DNA of 64,000 nucleotides from Geitlerinema sp. BBD 1991-9 (lineage in GTDB: Bacteria; Cyanobacteriota; Cyanobacteriia; Cyanobacteriales; Geitlerinemataceae), in the NCBI GenBank assembly GCA_001657325.1, contig LWRO01000003.1:124001-188000 (forward strand). The letters run 5' to 3'. Of the stretch, positions 35,877 to 45,341 are shown in pieces (the stretch's first letter is position 1; each line of letters starts with the position of its first letter). The translations under genes and the position numbers were made by a program. A model generated the notes under the pieces. The model saw only the letters and a list, made by a program, of their open reading frames with translations, searched no databases and had not been told where the DNA came from.

Positions 35877-37694
35877 CTACTTAACCAACTCTCCGGCTTC
35901 AGATAGGGCGTGCAGTCGATGGTACAGTCCTCCATATCGCAGTAGTTCGTCGTGGCTTCCCACTTCAACGATGCGTCCGCTATCTAAGACGACAATTTTG
36001 TCAGCTTCGCGCACGGTACTCAGGCGGTGAGCGATGATGAGGGTGGTGCGAGTCCCGAAGATCGATTTCATCGCGAGTTGGATCGATCGTTCGGACTCGT
36101 AGTCGAGGCTGGAGGTGGCTTCGTCGAACACCAATACGTCCGGATCGACGATTAACGCCCGCGCGATTCCGATGCGCTGTCGCTGTCCTCCCGACAACCG
36201 CACCCCCCGTTCGCCGACAATAGTGTAGTACCCGTCAGGGAGTTCGTCGATAAATTCATCGACACGGGCGATCTGACAAGCCGATCGAACTTGTTCCCAA
36301 GTGGCGTGCGGGTTGCCATAGATTAAGTTATCCCATAACGTTCCGTTGAAAATATCGACCTCTTGGTGAACGATGGCCAGCCGTCGCCGATATCGCGCAA
36401 TATCGAGTTTTCGGATGTCTTCACCGTCGATGAGAATCCGGCCGCTGTCAGGATCGAAGTAGCGAAACAGCAGTTTGACGAGGGTGGATTTTCCCGATCC
36501 CGATCGACCGACGAGGGCAACGGTTTGATAGGGTTCGATGCGAATATCGATATTTTGTAAAACGGGTCGATCGACGTGATACGCAAACGTCACTCGCCTG
36601 AAGTCGAGTTTTCCCGTAAACCGATAGGGATTTTCAGCAGGGGATTCTGGAATGAGGCTAGCCGCATCTCGTCCCGCCGGATGTTGCATGAATTCATGAA
36701 AGCGCACCATCGAGGTATAACGACGGGCGAAAACTTCAGCCACCATACTAATCGGTTCGAGTTCGGAATAGGCGTAGCTGGCGATGGTAAAGGTGGTAAT
36801 GAAATGTCCGAGGGAAATGTCACCGCTGACGGTCGCCCAAAGACTTAACACCAAAACACCGAACAGGGACGATTGAATAATCGTTCGCTGCCAAGTTTCG
36901 AGAAAGACATACTGACGGTGAATGCGGTTGACGATAATTTTATGTTCTCGATCGAGCCGTTGTTGTTGTCGTTTTAGTTCGCTGGCTTCAGTGGCAAAGG
37001 CTTTGACGGTTTTGATGTTCGTGATAATCTCTGAGGTACGGCTTTCGGTATTTTCCATGTACCGCTCGATTTTTTCTTCTTGGCGAACGATCGATTGAAG
37101 ATCGCGCAAGCTAAACAGCAAAATTCCGGCAAAAGAGGCAAAAAAGGCAGCAGCAATCCAAGGCTCGATCAGCCAAATGACAACAAAAATTCCCGACACG
37201 CGCATCAGCTTGGGAATCAACTGTCCGGCAATTTCGGGATACGTCCAAGTGTGATTGGACAGCCCCTTCGCCACTCGTCCGGCAATACGTCCGGGGTTAT
37301 TTTCATCGTAAAAGTTGAGTGGGAGTGTTAGAATTTGAGCGATAACTTTTCTGGCATTATCGCGTCTGGATTCGAGGGCAATCAGCCAGTGAAACCAGCC
37401 ACTGATCCACGGTTGAAGTGGAGCGCGTAAAACAGAAATTACGAAAATTATTCCGACTAAAACGGAAAGTTCTAGGCTTTTTCCAGTTTGAACGTTGAAT
37501 AGCTCGGCAATTCCTAGCATTAGCGGTTGGATGAATCGATCGATCGATTGGCCCGATAACACGTTGAGAATTTGCCCGATCGCGTAAGGAACGGCAAGAT
37601 CGACGATTTCAAACAGTCCCGTCCCGACGATACTCAACGTCGAGATCGACCAGTAGGGGCGGAAATAGCGAACAATGTCGCGGAGCGAAGCCAT
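35877..37694 (-). CDS. ABC exporter, fused membrane and ATPase domains
   Basis: A 605-residue half-transporter from ATG 37694; an upstream ATG at 37739 is less likely. Six helices (about 20-310) precede an ATPase with Walker A VGRSGSGKST, signature LSGGQRQRIGIARAL, Walker B VLVFDEATSSLD and the H-loop IAHRLSTV. It would function as a dimer that exports a lipid, peptide or drug. No accessory gene is adjacent, so the substrate is open. Confidence 0.92.
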   Translation of the reverse strand: MASLRDIVRYFRPYWSISTLSIVGTGLFEIVDLAVPYAIGQILNVLSGQSIDRFIQPLMLGIAELFNVQTGKSLELSVLVGIIFVISVLRAPLQPWISGWFHWLIALESRRDNARKVIAQILTLPLNFYDENNPGRIAGRVAKGLSNHTWTYPEIAGQLIPKLMRVSGIFVVIWLIEPWIAAAFFASFAGILLFSLRDLQSIVRQEEKIERYMENTESRTSEIITNIKTVKAFATEASELKRQQQRLDREHKIIVNRIHRQYVFLETWQRTIIQSSLFGVLVLSLWATVSGDISLGHFITTFTIASYAYSELEPISMVAEVFARRYTSMVRFHEFMQHPAGRDAASLIPESPAENPYRFTGKLDFRRVTFAYHVDRPVLQNIDIRIEPYQTVALVGRSGSGKSTLVKLLFRYFDPDSGRILIDGEDIRKLDIARYRRRLAIVHQEVDIFNGTLWDNLIYGNPHATWEQVRSACQIARVDEFIDELPDGYYTIVGERGVRLSGGQRQRIGIARALIVDPDVLVFDEATSSLDYESERSIQLAMKSIFGTRTTLIIAHRLSTVREADKIVVLDSGRIVEVGSHDELLRYGGLYHRLHALSEAGELVK

Positions 37695-37752
37695 GATACT
37701 GTCACGGAGCGATAACACAAACGCTTCGTAGTGTAACACAAAATACTACAAG

Positions 37753-39135
37753 TCAACTCGTCCCCGTTGCATCGATCGTAAACTTCAAAATGAAGGCTGC
37801 TGCCAACACCCAACTCGCCACAGAGGTTTCGCGTACCTTTCCCTGAAACGCTTTCACGAGGGGATAACTGATAAATCCCACCGCCAACCCATCGGCGATC
37901 GAAAAGCTCAGCGGCATCACTAAGATCGTCAGAAACGCTGGAATAGATTCAGCGGGATCGTCCCAACGGATCGATCGAACATTACCCGCCATCAATACAC
38001 CGACCACCAATAAGGCGGGGGCCGTCGCAAAGGCAGGAATTGCAACCAACACGGGAACGAAAAACACCGACAGTGCGAACAGTCCCGCCGTTACCACCGA
38101 AGCGAACCCCGTGCGCCCGCCGGTGGCAACTCCAGCCGCCGATTCGATATACGTCGTCACCGTCGAGGTTCCCAAAACTGCCCCTAGCGTTGTTCCCACA
38201 GCATCCGCCATAAACGCTCGGTTGGCGCGAGGCAACTCTCCTCGATCGTCGAGATAGCCAGCTTGCACGCTTACCCCAGCTAGGGTTCCCACCGTATCGA
38301 ATAAATCCACGAACAGCAGCGCGAACAACACCGACAGAAACTCAGTCCGAGGAACGGTTCCCAGTTGTCCCAAGCCGACAAATGCCTGACCCCACAAATC
38401 CTTCGGCAATTCGGGCCAGGCGAAAATCTGTGTCGGTGCGGGCGCGATCCCCAAAATCCACGCCAAAACGGCTGTCGCCATAATCCCCCACAGTAGCGCC
38501 CCCGTCACCCGACGCGCCACCAGCGCCACCGTCAGCAAAATGCCCACCACTGCTAACAGTGTCTCGGGTTGGCTGAAGTCACCTAACTTCGTCAACGTCG
38601 TCGGGTTGGCGACGATAATTCCTGCCCCTCCTACTTCGGGAGGACGAGACAAGGCAATATAGGCAAGAAACAGTCCGATTCCCGTCGCTGTGGCAGCTCT
38701 CAAGCAACCGGGAATTGCTGAAATTATCCAGTGACGCAGGTTCGCCCAGGTAATGGCGATAAAAATCAATCCTTCGATAAACACTGCCGCTAGTGCAACT
38801 CGCCAATCGATCTCCATCCCGAGAACGACGGAAAAGGCGAAAAAGGCATTGAGTCCCATTCCTGGTGCGAGTGCGAAGGGATATTTGGCGACAATACCCA
38901 TGAATAACGTCGCAATGGCAGCCGACAATGCTGTCGAGATCGAGAGTTCGACAAATAGGTCTCCAGGCTGTTCGAGAAAAATTCCGTTGGACAGGATGTC
39001 CGGATTGACGGCGAGGATATACCCCATCGTCATAAAGGTGGTGACTCCCGCCAGAATTTCTGTCGATCCGTTCGTGTGATGTCGAGCAAATTGGAAAAAT
39101 CGCGCAATGGGATTTTCGGCGTTCGGTAACGTCAT
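37753..39135 (-). CDS. NCS2 family purine permease (AzgA/PbuG-like)
   Basis: A 460-residue transporter with about 13-14 helices. Motifs of the AzgA-type guanine/hypoxanthine permeases are present: GVTTFMTMGYILAVNP in helix 1, MGIVAKYPFALAPGMGLNAF, VDLFDTVGTLAGV and TTYIESAAGVATGGRTGFAS. It likely takes up purine bases with protons. It is followed at 58 bases by the ABC exporter in the same direction. No purine riboswitch is visible upstream. Confidence 0.92.
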   Translation of the reverse strand: MTLPNAENPIARFFQFARHHTNGSTEILAGVTTFMTMGYILAVNPDILSNGIFLEQPGDLFVELSISTALSAAIATLFMGIVAKYPFALAPGMGLNAFFAFSVVLGMEIDWRVALAAVFIEGLIFIAITWANLRHWIISAIPGCLRAATATGIGLFLAYIALSRPPEVGGAGIIVANPTTLTKLGDFSQPETLLAVVGILLTVALVARRVTGALLWGIMATAVLAWILGIAPAPTQIFAWPELPKDLWGQAFVGLGQLGTVPRTEFLSVLFALLFVDLFDTVGTLAGVSVQAGYLDDRGELPRANRAFMADAVGTTLGAVLGTSTVTTYIESAAGVATGGRTGFASVVTAGLFALSVFFVPVLVAIPAFATAPALLVVGVLMAGNVRSIRWDDPAESIPAFLTILVMPLSFSIADGLAVGFISYPLVKAFQGKVRETSVASWVLAAAFILKFTIDATGTS

Positions 39136-39251
39136 AGTCGATCGAGTTGATGAGATAGATCGAGTATTTACAGTACCGAGTGTGTCCGTGCAATGTGAAG
39201 TATGAAGCGTGAAAACCGGTTTGAGTTCGTTCTCGTCATCTCATCACCTCC

Positions 39252-39638
39252 TCACTTCTCGATCTCTTCACCTTCAACCCAAACGACGCGCTGTTGAAAT
39301 GGATCGACGAGTTGAGTCTGCTCTTGTCTCAAAATTCGGGCCTGCTTCGGATCGAAATAGCGTCCGAAATCTGCCTGTAAAATCTCAACTCGCTCTCGAG
39401 TGGATTCCACCTCGGTTTCGAGTTTCTGCAATTGTGTTCGACTGGTGGTAAGACTGGGAACGAGACGAACGAGCGCCAAAATTGCACCGAGCGAGATTGT
39501 AACGTCTGCCGCAATTTTAAAACCCGTTTCCCACTGGGTCATTCGATCGAGCCGTTCCTGAGACGAAGCGCGACGACGGGGACGATGTGGGCGGCGGGAC
39601 TCGATCGATCGGAGGGGAGCGGGGCGAGAAGCATTCAT
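39252..39638 (-). CDS. conserved small membrane protein with coiled coil
   Basis: A 128-residue protein. An Arg/Pro-rich N-terminus is followed by a helix (FKIAADVTISLGAILALVRL, about 40-62), then a coiled coil (LQKLETEVESTRERVEILQ) and a short tail around RYFDPKQARILRQEQ. I recall similar hypothetical proteins across cyanobacteria (the Slr1601 type) but no function is known. GATGAGG words lie just beyond its stop. Confidence 0.65.
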   Translation of the reverse strand: MNASRPAPLRSIESRRPHRPRRRASSQERLDRMTQWETGFKIAADVTISLGAILALVRLVPSLTTSRTQLQKLETEVESTRERVEILQADFGRYFDPKQARILRQEQTQLVDPFQQRVVWVEGEEIEK

Positions 39639-39813
39639 ATAGCGATCGACTCGTGCGAGGGGAAACAGCGATAAAACTTATTCGATACTTATTCGCTATC
39701 GAACCAAAACTGCGTCGTTTTGGCAACCCACTCCGGAAAGTTTTAAAATTTCGGCAATCGAGCGGGGCATAGGAAACACCCATACCCCAACCCTAGCAGA
39801 CGACTGACCCGTT

Positions 39814-39909
39814 TTATTTGTACAGCTCCGTCGAAAGACGGAATGCCAGAAAACCGGGCAGAAGCGCGATAATCAGTGCCGTCAGCACTTGAGCGTCAGA
39901 TAAAGCCAT
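39814..39909 (-). CDS. psaM: photosystem I reaction centre subunit XII
   Basis: A 31-residue single-helix protein starting MALSDAQVLTALIIALLPG and ending FRLSTELYK, an essentially textbook PsaM. It lies in the thylakoid membrane at the trimer interface of photosystem I and binds pigments. ATG 39909 has an AAGGAG site before it, and the longer in-frame extension to 40026 is not part of the family. It confirms a photosynthetic cyanobacterium. Confidence 0.96.
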   Translation of the reverse strand: MALSDAQVLTALIIALLPGFLAFRLSTELYK

Positions 39910-40502
39910 GATTTTAAACTCCTTTTTGTTTGAGTCTACGTTTGAGTGACACAATTCACACCGATCTCGATCGACCGGAATGAATTGCCTCGAGAACTCC
40001 CAGTCTACCGTTGGGTTTTCACCCAAAACGCGCGATTGCGCGTTCGATCGCGAAGCGTCCTTACTGGGAATTTACCCGAGGAGATTGTACAGGATCGATC
40101 TCGAGAGTATCTGACGTAACGACCGAATGCGAGTCGCTACACCAGATTTGGGGAATTTCCAGGGTGGAGAGGTGAAAACGGTTTGCCGAGTTGGTTGCTC
40201 CCGTTACACCACTTTAGCCCCCTGTTGGCCAACCCCATAGGCGCTAGCGTTTAGAACCTTCGCGACTCTAAATTAATGTCTGTCAAACCCCTGCATTTTG
40301 GCGTTAAATGTAATAATATTTCACAAAAGGAACAGTTTTTGTCCGTGCGAGCGAGTCCCTGAACTCCTTGGCTCGGGGGATACGCTGATTCCCGATTTCC
40401 CCGATAAAACGTTATTGTTATTAAAAGAAGCGCGGTCTAAAGCTCGTTTTTCCAGCACGAGCCTTCGATCGTCTGCTTACGACGTTCTGGTGTCAACCCT
40501 TA
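39910..40502. other. gap between divergent psaM and the TerC gene
   Basis: About 590 bases without a convincing gene. It should hold promoters for psaM (minus) and the TerC gene (plus). A GCGTTCGATCGCGAAGCG palindromic word near 40042 resembles cyanobacterial GCGTTCGCGAAGCG repeats. Nothing else stands out. Confidence 0.45.
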
Positions 40503-41210
40503 ATGCTAGATCGACTGATTGACATTTCTCCCAACCTAGAAATCGAGGCGTTTTTAGTTCTTGCTGTCTTAATCGCCCTCGAAGCTGTTTTATCTGCTGA
40601 TAATGCCATTGCCCTGGCCTCGATCGCCAGTGGACTCGAGAACCTAAAGTTGCAGCGTCAGGCCTTAAATATTGGCTTGCTGGTTGCCTATATCCTCCGC
40701 ATTTCGCTCATCGTCGCTGCTGCCTGGGTAATTCAGTTCTGGCAATTTGAAGTGGCGGGTGCCCTGTATCTCCTCTGGCTCACCTACAGCTATTTCTCAT
40801 CCAGCGAAGACGATGATGGCGGTCACCACGGGCCGAGGTTTTCATCCCTGTGGAGAGCCATTCCCCTGATTGCGATGACCGATCTAGCATTTTCCCTCGA
40901 CAGCGTCACGACTGCTATTGCCGTTTCCGAAAAAATTTGGCTCGTCATTGCAGGAGGAACCATCGGCGTGATTACCCTCCGGTTTATGGCTGGGTTATTC
41001 ATTCGTTGGTTGAAAGAATACGCTCACCTCGAAGACGCAGGATATATCACCGTTGGTTTAGTCGGACTGCGATTGCTCGTGCGGGCGCTCGATCCCCATC
41101 TCGTACCACCTCAGTGGGTATTGGTTTCGACGATCGCCGCAATTTTTATTTGGGGCTTTTCAAAGCGCAATCCAGACGTTTCGTTTGAAGATGAAAAAAC
41201 CGTAGATTGA
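40503..41210 (+). CDS. TerC-family integral membrane protein
   Basis: A 235-residue protein with about seven helices. The TerC signatures are clear: LEAVLSADNAIALASIA with the membrane-embedded Asp/Asn, then a second copy MTDLAFSLDSVTTAIAVS. TerC-type proteins are linked to tellurite resistance and, in several bacteria, to manganese export. The acidic and His loop (SSEDDDGGHH) might bind metal. The gene is convergent with ndk. Confidence 0.9.
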   Translation: MLDRLIDISPNLEIEAFLVLAVLIALEAVLSADNAIALASIASGLENLKLQRQALNIGLLVAYILRISLIVAAAWVIQFWQFEVAGALYLLWLTYSYFSSSEDDDGGHHGPRFSSLWRAIPLIAMTDLAFSLDSVTTAIAVSEKIWLVIAGGTIGVITLRFMAGLFIRWLKEYAHLEDAGYITVGLVGLRLLVRALDPHLVPPQWVLVSTIAAIFIWGFSKRNPDVSFEDEKTVD

Positions 41211-41290
41211 GGGGATAGGGAGATGACGAGATGAGGAATCGAGATTCACATCACCGCCTCATCCGGTCATCCATCATCTCATCGATTCAT
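41211..41290. terminator. GATGAGG-type inverted repeat between convergent genes
   Basis: GAGATGACGAGATGAGG faces CCTCATCCGGTCATC, giving an imperfect long hairpin in the short space between terC and ndk. It probably acts as a two-way terminator and is the best-formed member of this repeat family. Confidence 0.55.
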
Positions 41291-41295
41291 CCAAG

Positions 41296-41745
41296 CTATT
41301 CGTACAGCCAGGGGGTTGCCGCCGGCTTCCAGCTTGTAAGTTCGTCTTCCGAGAACCACAACGCGATCTCGCGGTTTGCTGTTTCCACAGCATCAGAACC
41401 GTGAATCAAGTTACGACCGATGCTCAATCCGAAATCACCTCGGATCGTACCGGGGTCAGCCGTCAGAGGATTCGTCGCACCGATGATTTTACGAGCAGAG
41501 GCGACAACACCATCGCCCTCCCAAACCATCGCCACAACGGGAGAGGAGGTGATAAATTCCACCAAACCCTTAAAAAAGCCCTTGTCTTTGTGTACGTCGT
41601 AGTGCTGTTCGGCCAGTTCCTGACTCACCGACATCAGCTTCAATCCCACTAGCATAAAGCCTTTGGCTTCGAGCCGACGAATCACTTCACCCACGAGTCC
41701 GCGCTGAACTCCATCCGGCTTAATCATTAAAAACGTCCGTTCCAA
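41296..41745 (-). CDS. ndk: nucleoside diphosphate kinase
   Basis: A 149-residue enzyme that balances NTP and dNTP pools by phosphate transfer from [18 protein letters not shown] starts the fold, and the catalytic histidine is in [17 protein letters not shown] 41745 is chosen as start because it gives exactly the standard length and follows a GAGGAGG site with 6-7 base spacing. The longer ATG start at 41784 adds a non-conserved Cys-rich peptide. Confidence 0.95.
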   Translation of the reverse strand: MERTFLMIKPDGVQRGLVGEVIRRLEAKGFMLVGLKLMSVSQELAEQHYDVHKDKGFFKGLVEFITSSPVVAMVWEGDGVVASARKIIGATNPLTADPGTIRGDFGLSIGRNLIHGSDAVETANREIALWFSEDELTSWKPAATPWLYE

Positions 41746-41867
41746 GGCAACCTCCTCACAATTGCATCGATTGACCACTTTCAAGCCTATCAGAGGAGTG
41801 CTGCACTCTCACCCAATTCTCACCACTGCCAGCTTATTTGCTACCATCCACTGCAAACTTCCCCACC

Positions 41868-42116
41868 ACTCACTGCTCACTGCTCACTGCTCACTGTTCA
41901 CTGGTGACTGGTGACTGGTGACTGAAAACTGCCCTCACTGCTCACTGCTCACTGCTCACTCACTGTTCACTGGTGACTGGTGACTGGTGACTGGTGACTG
42001 GTGACTGAAAACTGCCCTCACTGCTCACTGCTCACTGCTCACTGTTCACTGGTGACTGGTGACTGGTGACTGAAAACTGCCCTCACTGCTCACTGCTCAC
42101 TGCTCACCTGCTCACT
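41868..42116. repeat. large STRR array with higher-order units
   Basis: Heptamers CTGCTCA and CTGGTGA are arranged in longer blocks: several CTGCTCA, then TTCACTGGTGACTGG repeats, then CTGAAAACTGCCCTCA. The block recurs about three times with different copy numbers. It lies between ndk and modB, and a run of nine G follows at 42124-42132. Typical cyanobacterial STRR DNA, not CRISPR, because there are no unique spacers. Confidence 0.9.
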
Positions 42117-42277
42117 GAAGAAAGGGGGGGGGAGGTATGGTTGGCGAACCCAGGCTTCACCAATATCCATACACGACCCAGAAACTCCCCTCCCAATAAG
42201 TTCTCGGTTTCAAGTCGGCCGTTTTACGGGTTTTGCCGCAAATAGTAATAAAACTTTACAGGGAAGACAGAATCAAG

Positions 42278-42946
42278 ATGACTGAGATCGCAGATGCCTT
42301 ACGTTTGTCGCTACAAGTGTCCTCGATCGCGACCGTATTCGTTGCTGTTTTAGGCAGCTTTCTGGGTTATCTACTCGCTTGTTACCGGTTTCCGGGCCGG
42401 GATTGGGTAGAAGCGATCGTGACACTGCCGCTGGTGTTACCACCGATTGTGGTGGGATATCTGCTACTCGTTCTATTCGGACGGAACGGGCCGATCGGAC
42501 ACGCGATCTACGAACTAACGGGATGGACGTTGGTCTTTACCTGGCAGGGGGCAGTTGTGGCAGCAACAGTGGTTGCGATGCCGCTGATGGTGAAAACGAC
42601 GAAAGCGGCGTTGGAGAGTGTTGATTCAGCATATTTAAAAGCAGCTTCTACCTTAGGACAGCCACCATGGCAGGTTTTGTTTCGGGTTTGGTTGCCCCTT
42701 GCATGGAAAGGCATTTTAGCCGGGGTCGTGTTGAGTTTTGCGCGAGCGTTGGGAGAGTTTGGGGCGACGTTAATGCTGGCAGGGAATATTCCCGGTGTGA
42801 CGCAGACGATGCCGATGGCGATTTACGAGAAGGTGCAGATCGGCAACGATCGAGAGGCCGCGATTCTCGTGACGATTTTGAGTGGACTGTCGATCGCCGT
42901 GTTGTTTCTCAGTAAATATCTGGAACGATCGAAAATAGCCCCGTAG
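42278..42946 (+). CDS. modB: molybdate ABC transporter permease
   Basis: A 222-residue inner-membrane permease with about five helices. The ATPase-docking EAA loop reads [17 protein letters not shown], and [15 protein letters not shown] is typical of ModB. It would transport molybdate or tungstate with ModA and ModC, but neither is next to it: upstream is the STRR array, downstream a TonB-like gene. The partners must be elsewhere or lost. ATG 42278 is chosen; a TTG extension to 42233 is unlikely. Confidence 0.88.
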   Translation: MTEIADALRLSLQVSSIATVFVAVLGSFLGYLLACYRFPGRDWVEAIVTLPLVLPPIVVGYLLLVLFGRNGPIGHAIYELTGWTLVFTWQGAVVAATVVAMPLMVKTTKAALESVDSAYLKAASTLGQPPWQVLFRVWLPLAWKGILAGVVLSFARALGEFGATLMLAGNIPGVTQTMPMAIYEKVQIGNDREAAILVTILSGLSIAVLFLSKYLERSKIAP

Positions 42947-42971
42947 AGAAAAGGTAGAACCATTTTCATCG

Positions 42972-44168
42972 GTGGTGTTCGTGGTGGCTTCTACCGTTTC
43001 GAGTGTCCGTTCGAGTGCTAAATCTCGCTGGGTGCGCTGGCGCAGTCGATCGACCCAAGAATCGCCGCAGTTTTGGCTCGCTTTCGGCTTGGTATCGCTG
43101 GGCATTCACGGGCTGTTGTTGGGATTGGCGATGGTTCAGTGGGCGAAACCGACAAACTCGTCTGAAACGTCAGCTAAAGCACCAATTGAGATCGTGTGGG
43201 TTGAAATTCCCGTAGATTTGTCGGATACGCCGTCACTGGAAACGGTTTCGTCGATCGATCGGGAGGTTGCGGTGGAGGAAGATTCGATCGCAACGTTACC
43301 CACAACACCCACACCTATGCCAACACCCGTGCCGACGCCGATTCCCACACCCGTACCGACACCCGTGCCGACGCCGATTCCCACACCCGCGCCGACACCC
43401 GCACCGACGCCGATTCCCACACCCGCGCCGACACCCGCACCGACGCCGATTCCCACACCCGTACCGACACCCGTGCCGACACCCGCACCGACGCCGATTC
43501 CCACACCTGTTCCGACACCCGCACCGACGCCGATTCCCACACCTGTTCCGACACCCGCACCGACGCCGATTCCCACACCCGCGCCGACACCCGCACCGAC
43601 GCCGATTCCCACACCCGTACCGACACCCGCACCGACGCCGATTCCCACACCCGCGCCGACACCCGTGCCGACGCCGATTCCCACACCCGCGCCGACACCC
43701 GCACCGACGCCGATTCCCACACCCGTACCGACACCCGTACCGACACCCGCACCGACGCCGATTCCCACACCCGTACCGACTCCAGCTCCCACTTCCAATC
43801 GATGGCGAATTGGCTCGATCGACACTCAATTCCCGCCAGAGATACGAGATCGTCCCGAAAATCCTGCCAGCTTAGTTAGTTCGTCAGACCCAAAAATTTC
43901 GAGTTCGATGGTACCATCCGATTTAGAGAGTGGAGCAATTCTGCACGTCCGACTCATCATCGATACCGACGGACGACCTGAGATTCCCCCTTCTGGAACT
44001 TCTCCCATCCACAGAAACGGAGTTGAAATGCCCGGTGAGGATTACCGCCAATTCGTACAGGCAATTCTTGACAGCTGCACGTTTCAAGCGGCGTCCAACT
44101 CCCTGAACGGTCGCATCGACTATGTCGTATCGAACCTCGATCTCATTTTGACCGTCGAAAAATTTTGA
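42972..44168 (+). CDS. TonB-like protein with long Pro-Thr repeat
   Basis: A 398-residue protein. A basic cytoplasmic N-terminus and one helix ([18 protein letters not shown], about 38-56) precede about 165 residues of P-T-P-(A/V/I) tetrapeptides (about 112-276), then a C-terminal domain of about 120 residues with [15 protein letters not shown] and [14 protein letters not shown]. This is the order of TonB energy transducers: anchor, rigid periplasmic rod, C-terminal receptor-binding domain. The C-domain is not a clear TonB match. GTG 42972 is the start, 26 bases after modB. Confidence 0.7.
   Translation: MVFVVASTVSSVRSSAKSRWVRWRSRSTQESPQFWLAFGLVSLGIHGLLLGLAMVQWAKPTNSSETSAKAPIEIVWVEIPVDLSDTPSLETVSSIDREVAVEEDSIATLPTTPTPMPTPVPTPIPTPVPTPVPTPIPTPAPTPAPTPIPTPAPTPAPTPIPTPVPTPVPTPAPTPIPTPVPTPAPTPIPTPVPTPAPTPIPTPAPTPAPTPIPTPVPTPAPTPIPTPAPTPVPTPIPTPAPTPAPTPIPTPVPTPVPTPAPTPIPTPVPTPAPTSNRWRIGSIDTQFPPEIRDRPENPASLVSSSDPKISSSMVPSDLESGAILHVRLIIDTDGRPEIPPSGTSPIHRNGVEMPGEDYRQFVQAILDSCTFQAASNSLNGRIDYVVSNLDLILTVEKF
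43305..43790. repeat. in-frame tandem repeat coding P-T-P-x units
   Basis: About 490 bases of 12-base units (such as CCGACACCCGCA and ACGCCGATTCCC) arranged in larger 36-48 base blocks inside the TonB-like gene. The high DNA identity of blocks suggests recent slippage or recombination, so length probably varies between strains. The antisense frame is also open but is only a shadow. Confidence 0.85.
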
Positions 44169-44223
44169 AGGGGTGGATAAATTCCCTAAAAAGTGTGTTA
44201 TCCTAGTTCAGGTGCGAAACAAC

Positions 44224-44294
<71 letters not shown>

Positions 44295-44331
44295 TTTTAG
44301 AATCGTTTATAGAGGTAGATCGATCGAGTTG

Positions 44332-45273
44332 ATGTCGTCACGACCAATCCCGATCGGGCAAGAAACAGCTTTAAACTTTATCGAGGCTGCGATCGATCGA
44401 AACCGCATTGCCCCCGCCTATCTATTTTCCGGTTCTGATGGCATTGGACGCTCGATCGCAGCACGGTATTTTGCCGAACGCCTTCTCCAAGGAAACCGCC
44501 AAATCCTCGACAACCACCCCGATTTTTTGTGGGTGCAACCGACGTATTTACAGAACAAACAACTCCTCACTCCCGCCGAAGCGGAAGCAAAGGGTTTAAA
44601 GCGCAAAGCGCCTCCTCAAATTCGTCTGGAACAAATTCGCGAGATCGGCAGATTTCTCAGCCGTCCTCCTTTAGAAGCCCCCCGTCAAGTTATTGTTTTA
44701 GAACAAGCCGAAACCATGGCTGAAGCAGCCGCGAACGGTTTGCTCAAAACCTTAGAAGAGCCAGGACGCGCGACGTTAATTCTCATTGCACCATCGATCG
44801 AAGCTCTGTTACCGACCTTAGTTTCTCGTTGCCAGCGTATTCCGTTTTACCGTCTTTCCCCAGACAATCTCGCACGGGTTTTACGAGAAACGGGGTACGA
44901 AGAAATATTAAACCATCCCCCAATTTTGGCTGTCGCTCAGGGAAGTCCCGGTGCGGCGATCGAAGCTTGGAAACAACTCCAATCGATTCCTCCCGAACTC
45001 CTGGTCAAAACCCGCAAAATTCCGAGAACCTTACGAGAGGCTTTAGAACTCGCCAAGGAGATCGATCGAGCTTTAGATACTGCCGAACAACTGTGGCTCA
45101 TCGATTATTTACAACAAACATACTGGGATCAATACTGCCAGCAGAGTGGTATCAATCTTCCCCTGCAACAATTTGAAAAAGCACGGGAACATTTACGGCG
45201 TTACGTTCAACCTCGTCTCGTGTGGGAGGTGACATTCATGCAACTTGCTGAAGCAATAGATGGCACGGTTTAA
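44332..45273 (+). CDS. holB: DNA polymerase III delta' subunit
   Basis: A 313-residue clamp-loader protein. The P-loop region SGSDGIGRSIAARYFAERLL is degenerate, as expected of delta', which does not hydrolyse ATP. QAETMAEAAANGLLKTLEEP followed by LPTLVSRCQRIPF is the classic AAA sensor 1/SRC stretch. The C-terminal helical collar follows. It would help load the beta clamp on DNA. ATG 44332 is preferred over TTG 44329. The tRNA lies just upstream. Confidence 0.92.
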   Translation: MSSRPIPIGQETALNFIEAAIDRNRIAPAYLFSGSDGIGRSIAARYFAERLLQGNRQILDNHPDFLWVQPTYLQNKQLLTPAEAEAKGLKRKAPPQIRLEQIREIGRFLSRPPLEAPRQVIVLEQAETMAEAAANGLLKTLEEPGRATLILIAPSIEALLPTLVSRCQRIPFYRLSPDNLARVLRETGYEEILNHPPILAVAQGSPGAAIEAWKQLQSIPPELLVKTRKIPRTLREALELAKEIDRALDTAEQLWLIDYLQQTYWDQYCQQSGINLPLQQFEKAREHLRRYVQPRLVWEVTFMQLAEAIDGTV

Positions 45274-45341
45274 AGTCGGTTTGTATTAGCTTTATTCGGT
45301 TGTATGCCGAAAGATCGATCGATACAAATTTCAGCGATGTC

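Noticed and set aside
37753-39250. Purine riboswitch upstream of the NCS2 permease
   Set aside because: The short leader shows no conserved purine aptamer core by eye.
39910-40026. 70-residue version of psaM
   Set aside because: The extra 39 residues are not part of the family, and AAGGAG precedes the 31-residue start.
41868-42116. CRISPR array
   Set aside because: Units are 7 bases long and contiguous, with no unique spacers and no cas genes nearby.
43136-43825. Long minus-strand frame of Gly-Val repeats opposite the TonB-like gene
   Set aside because: It is the antisense shadow of the Pro-Thr DNA repeat; it has no start signal, and the sense frame has a proper anchor and C-domain.
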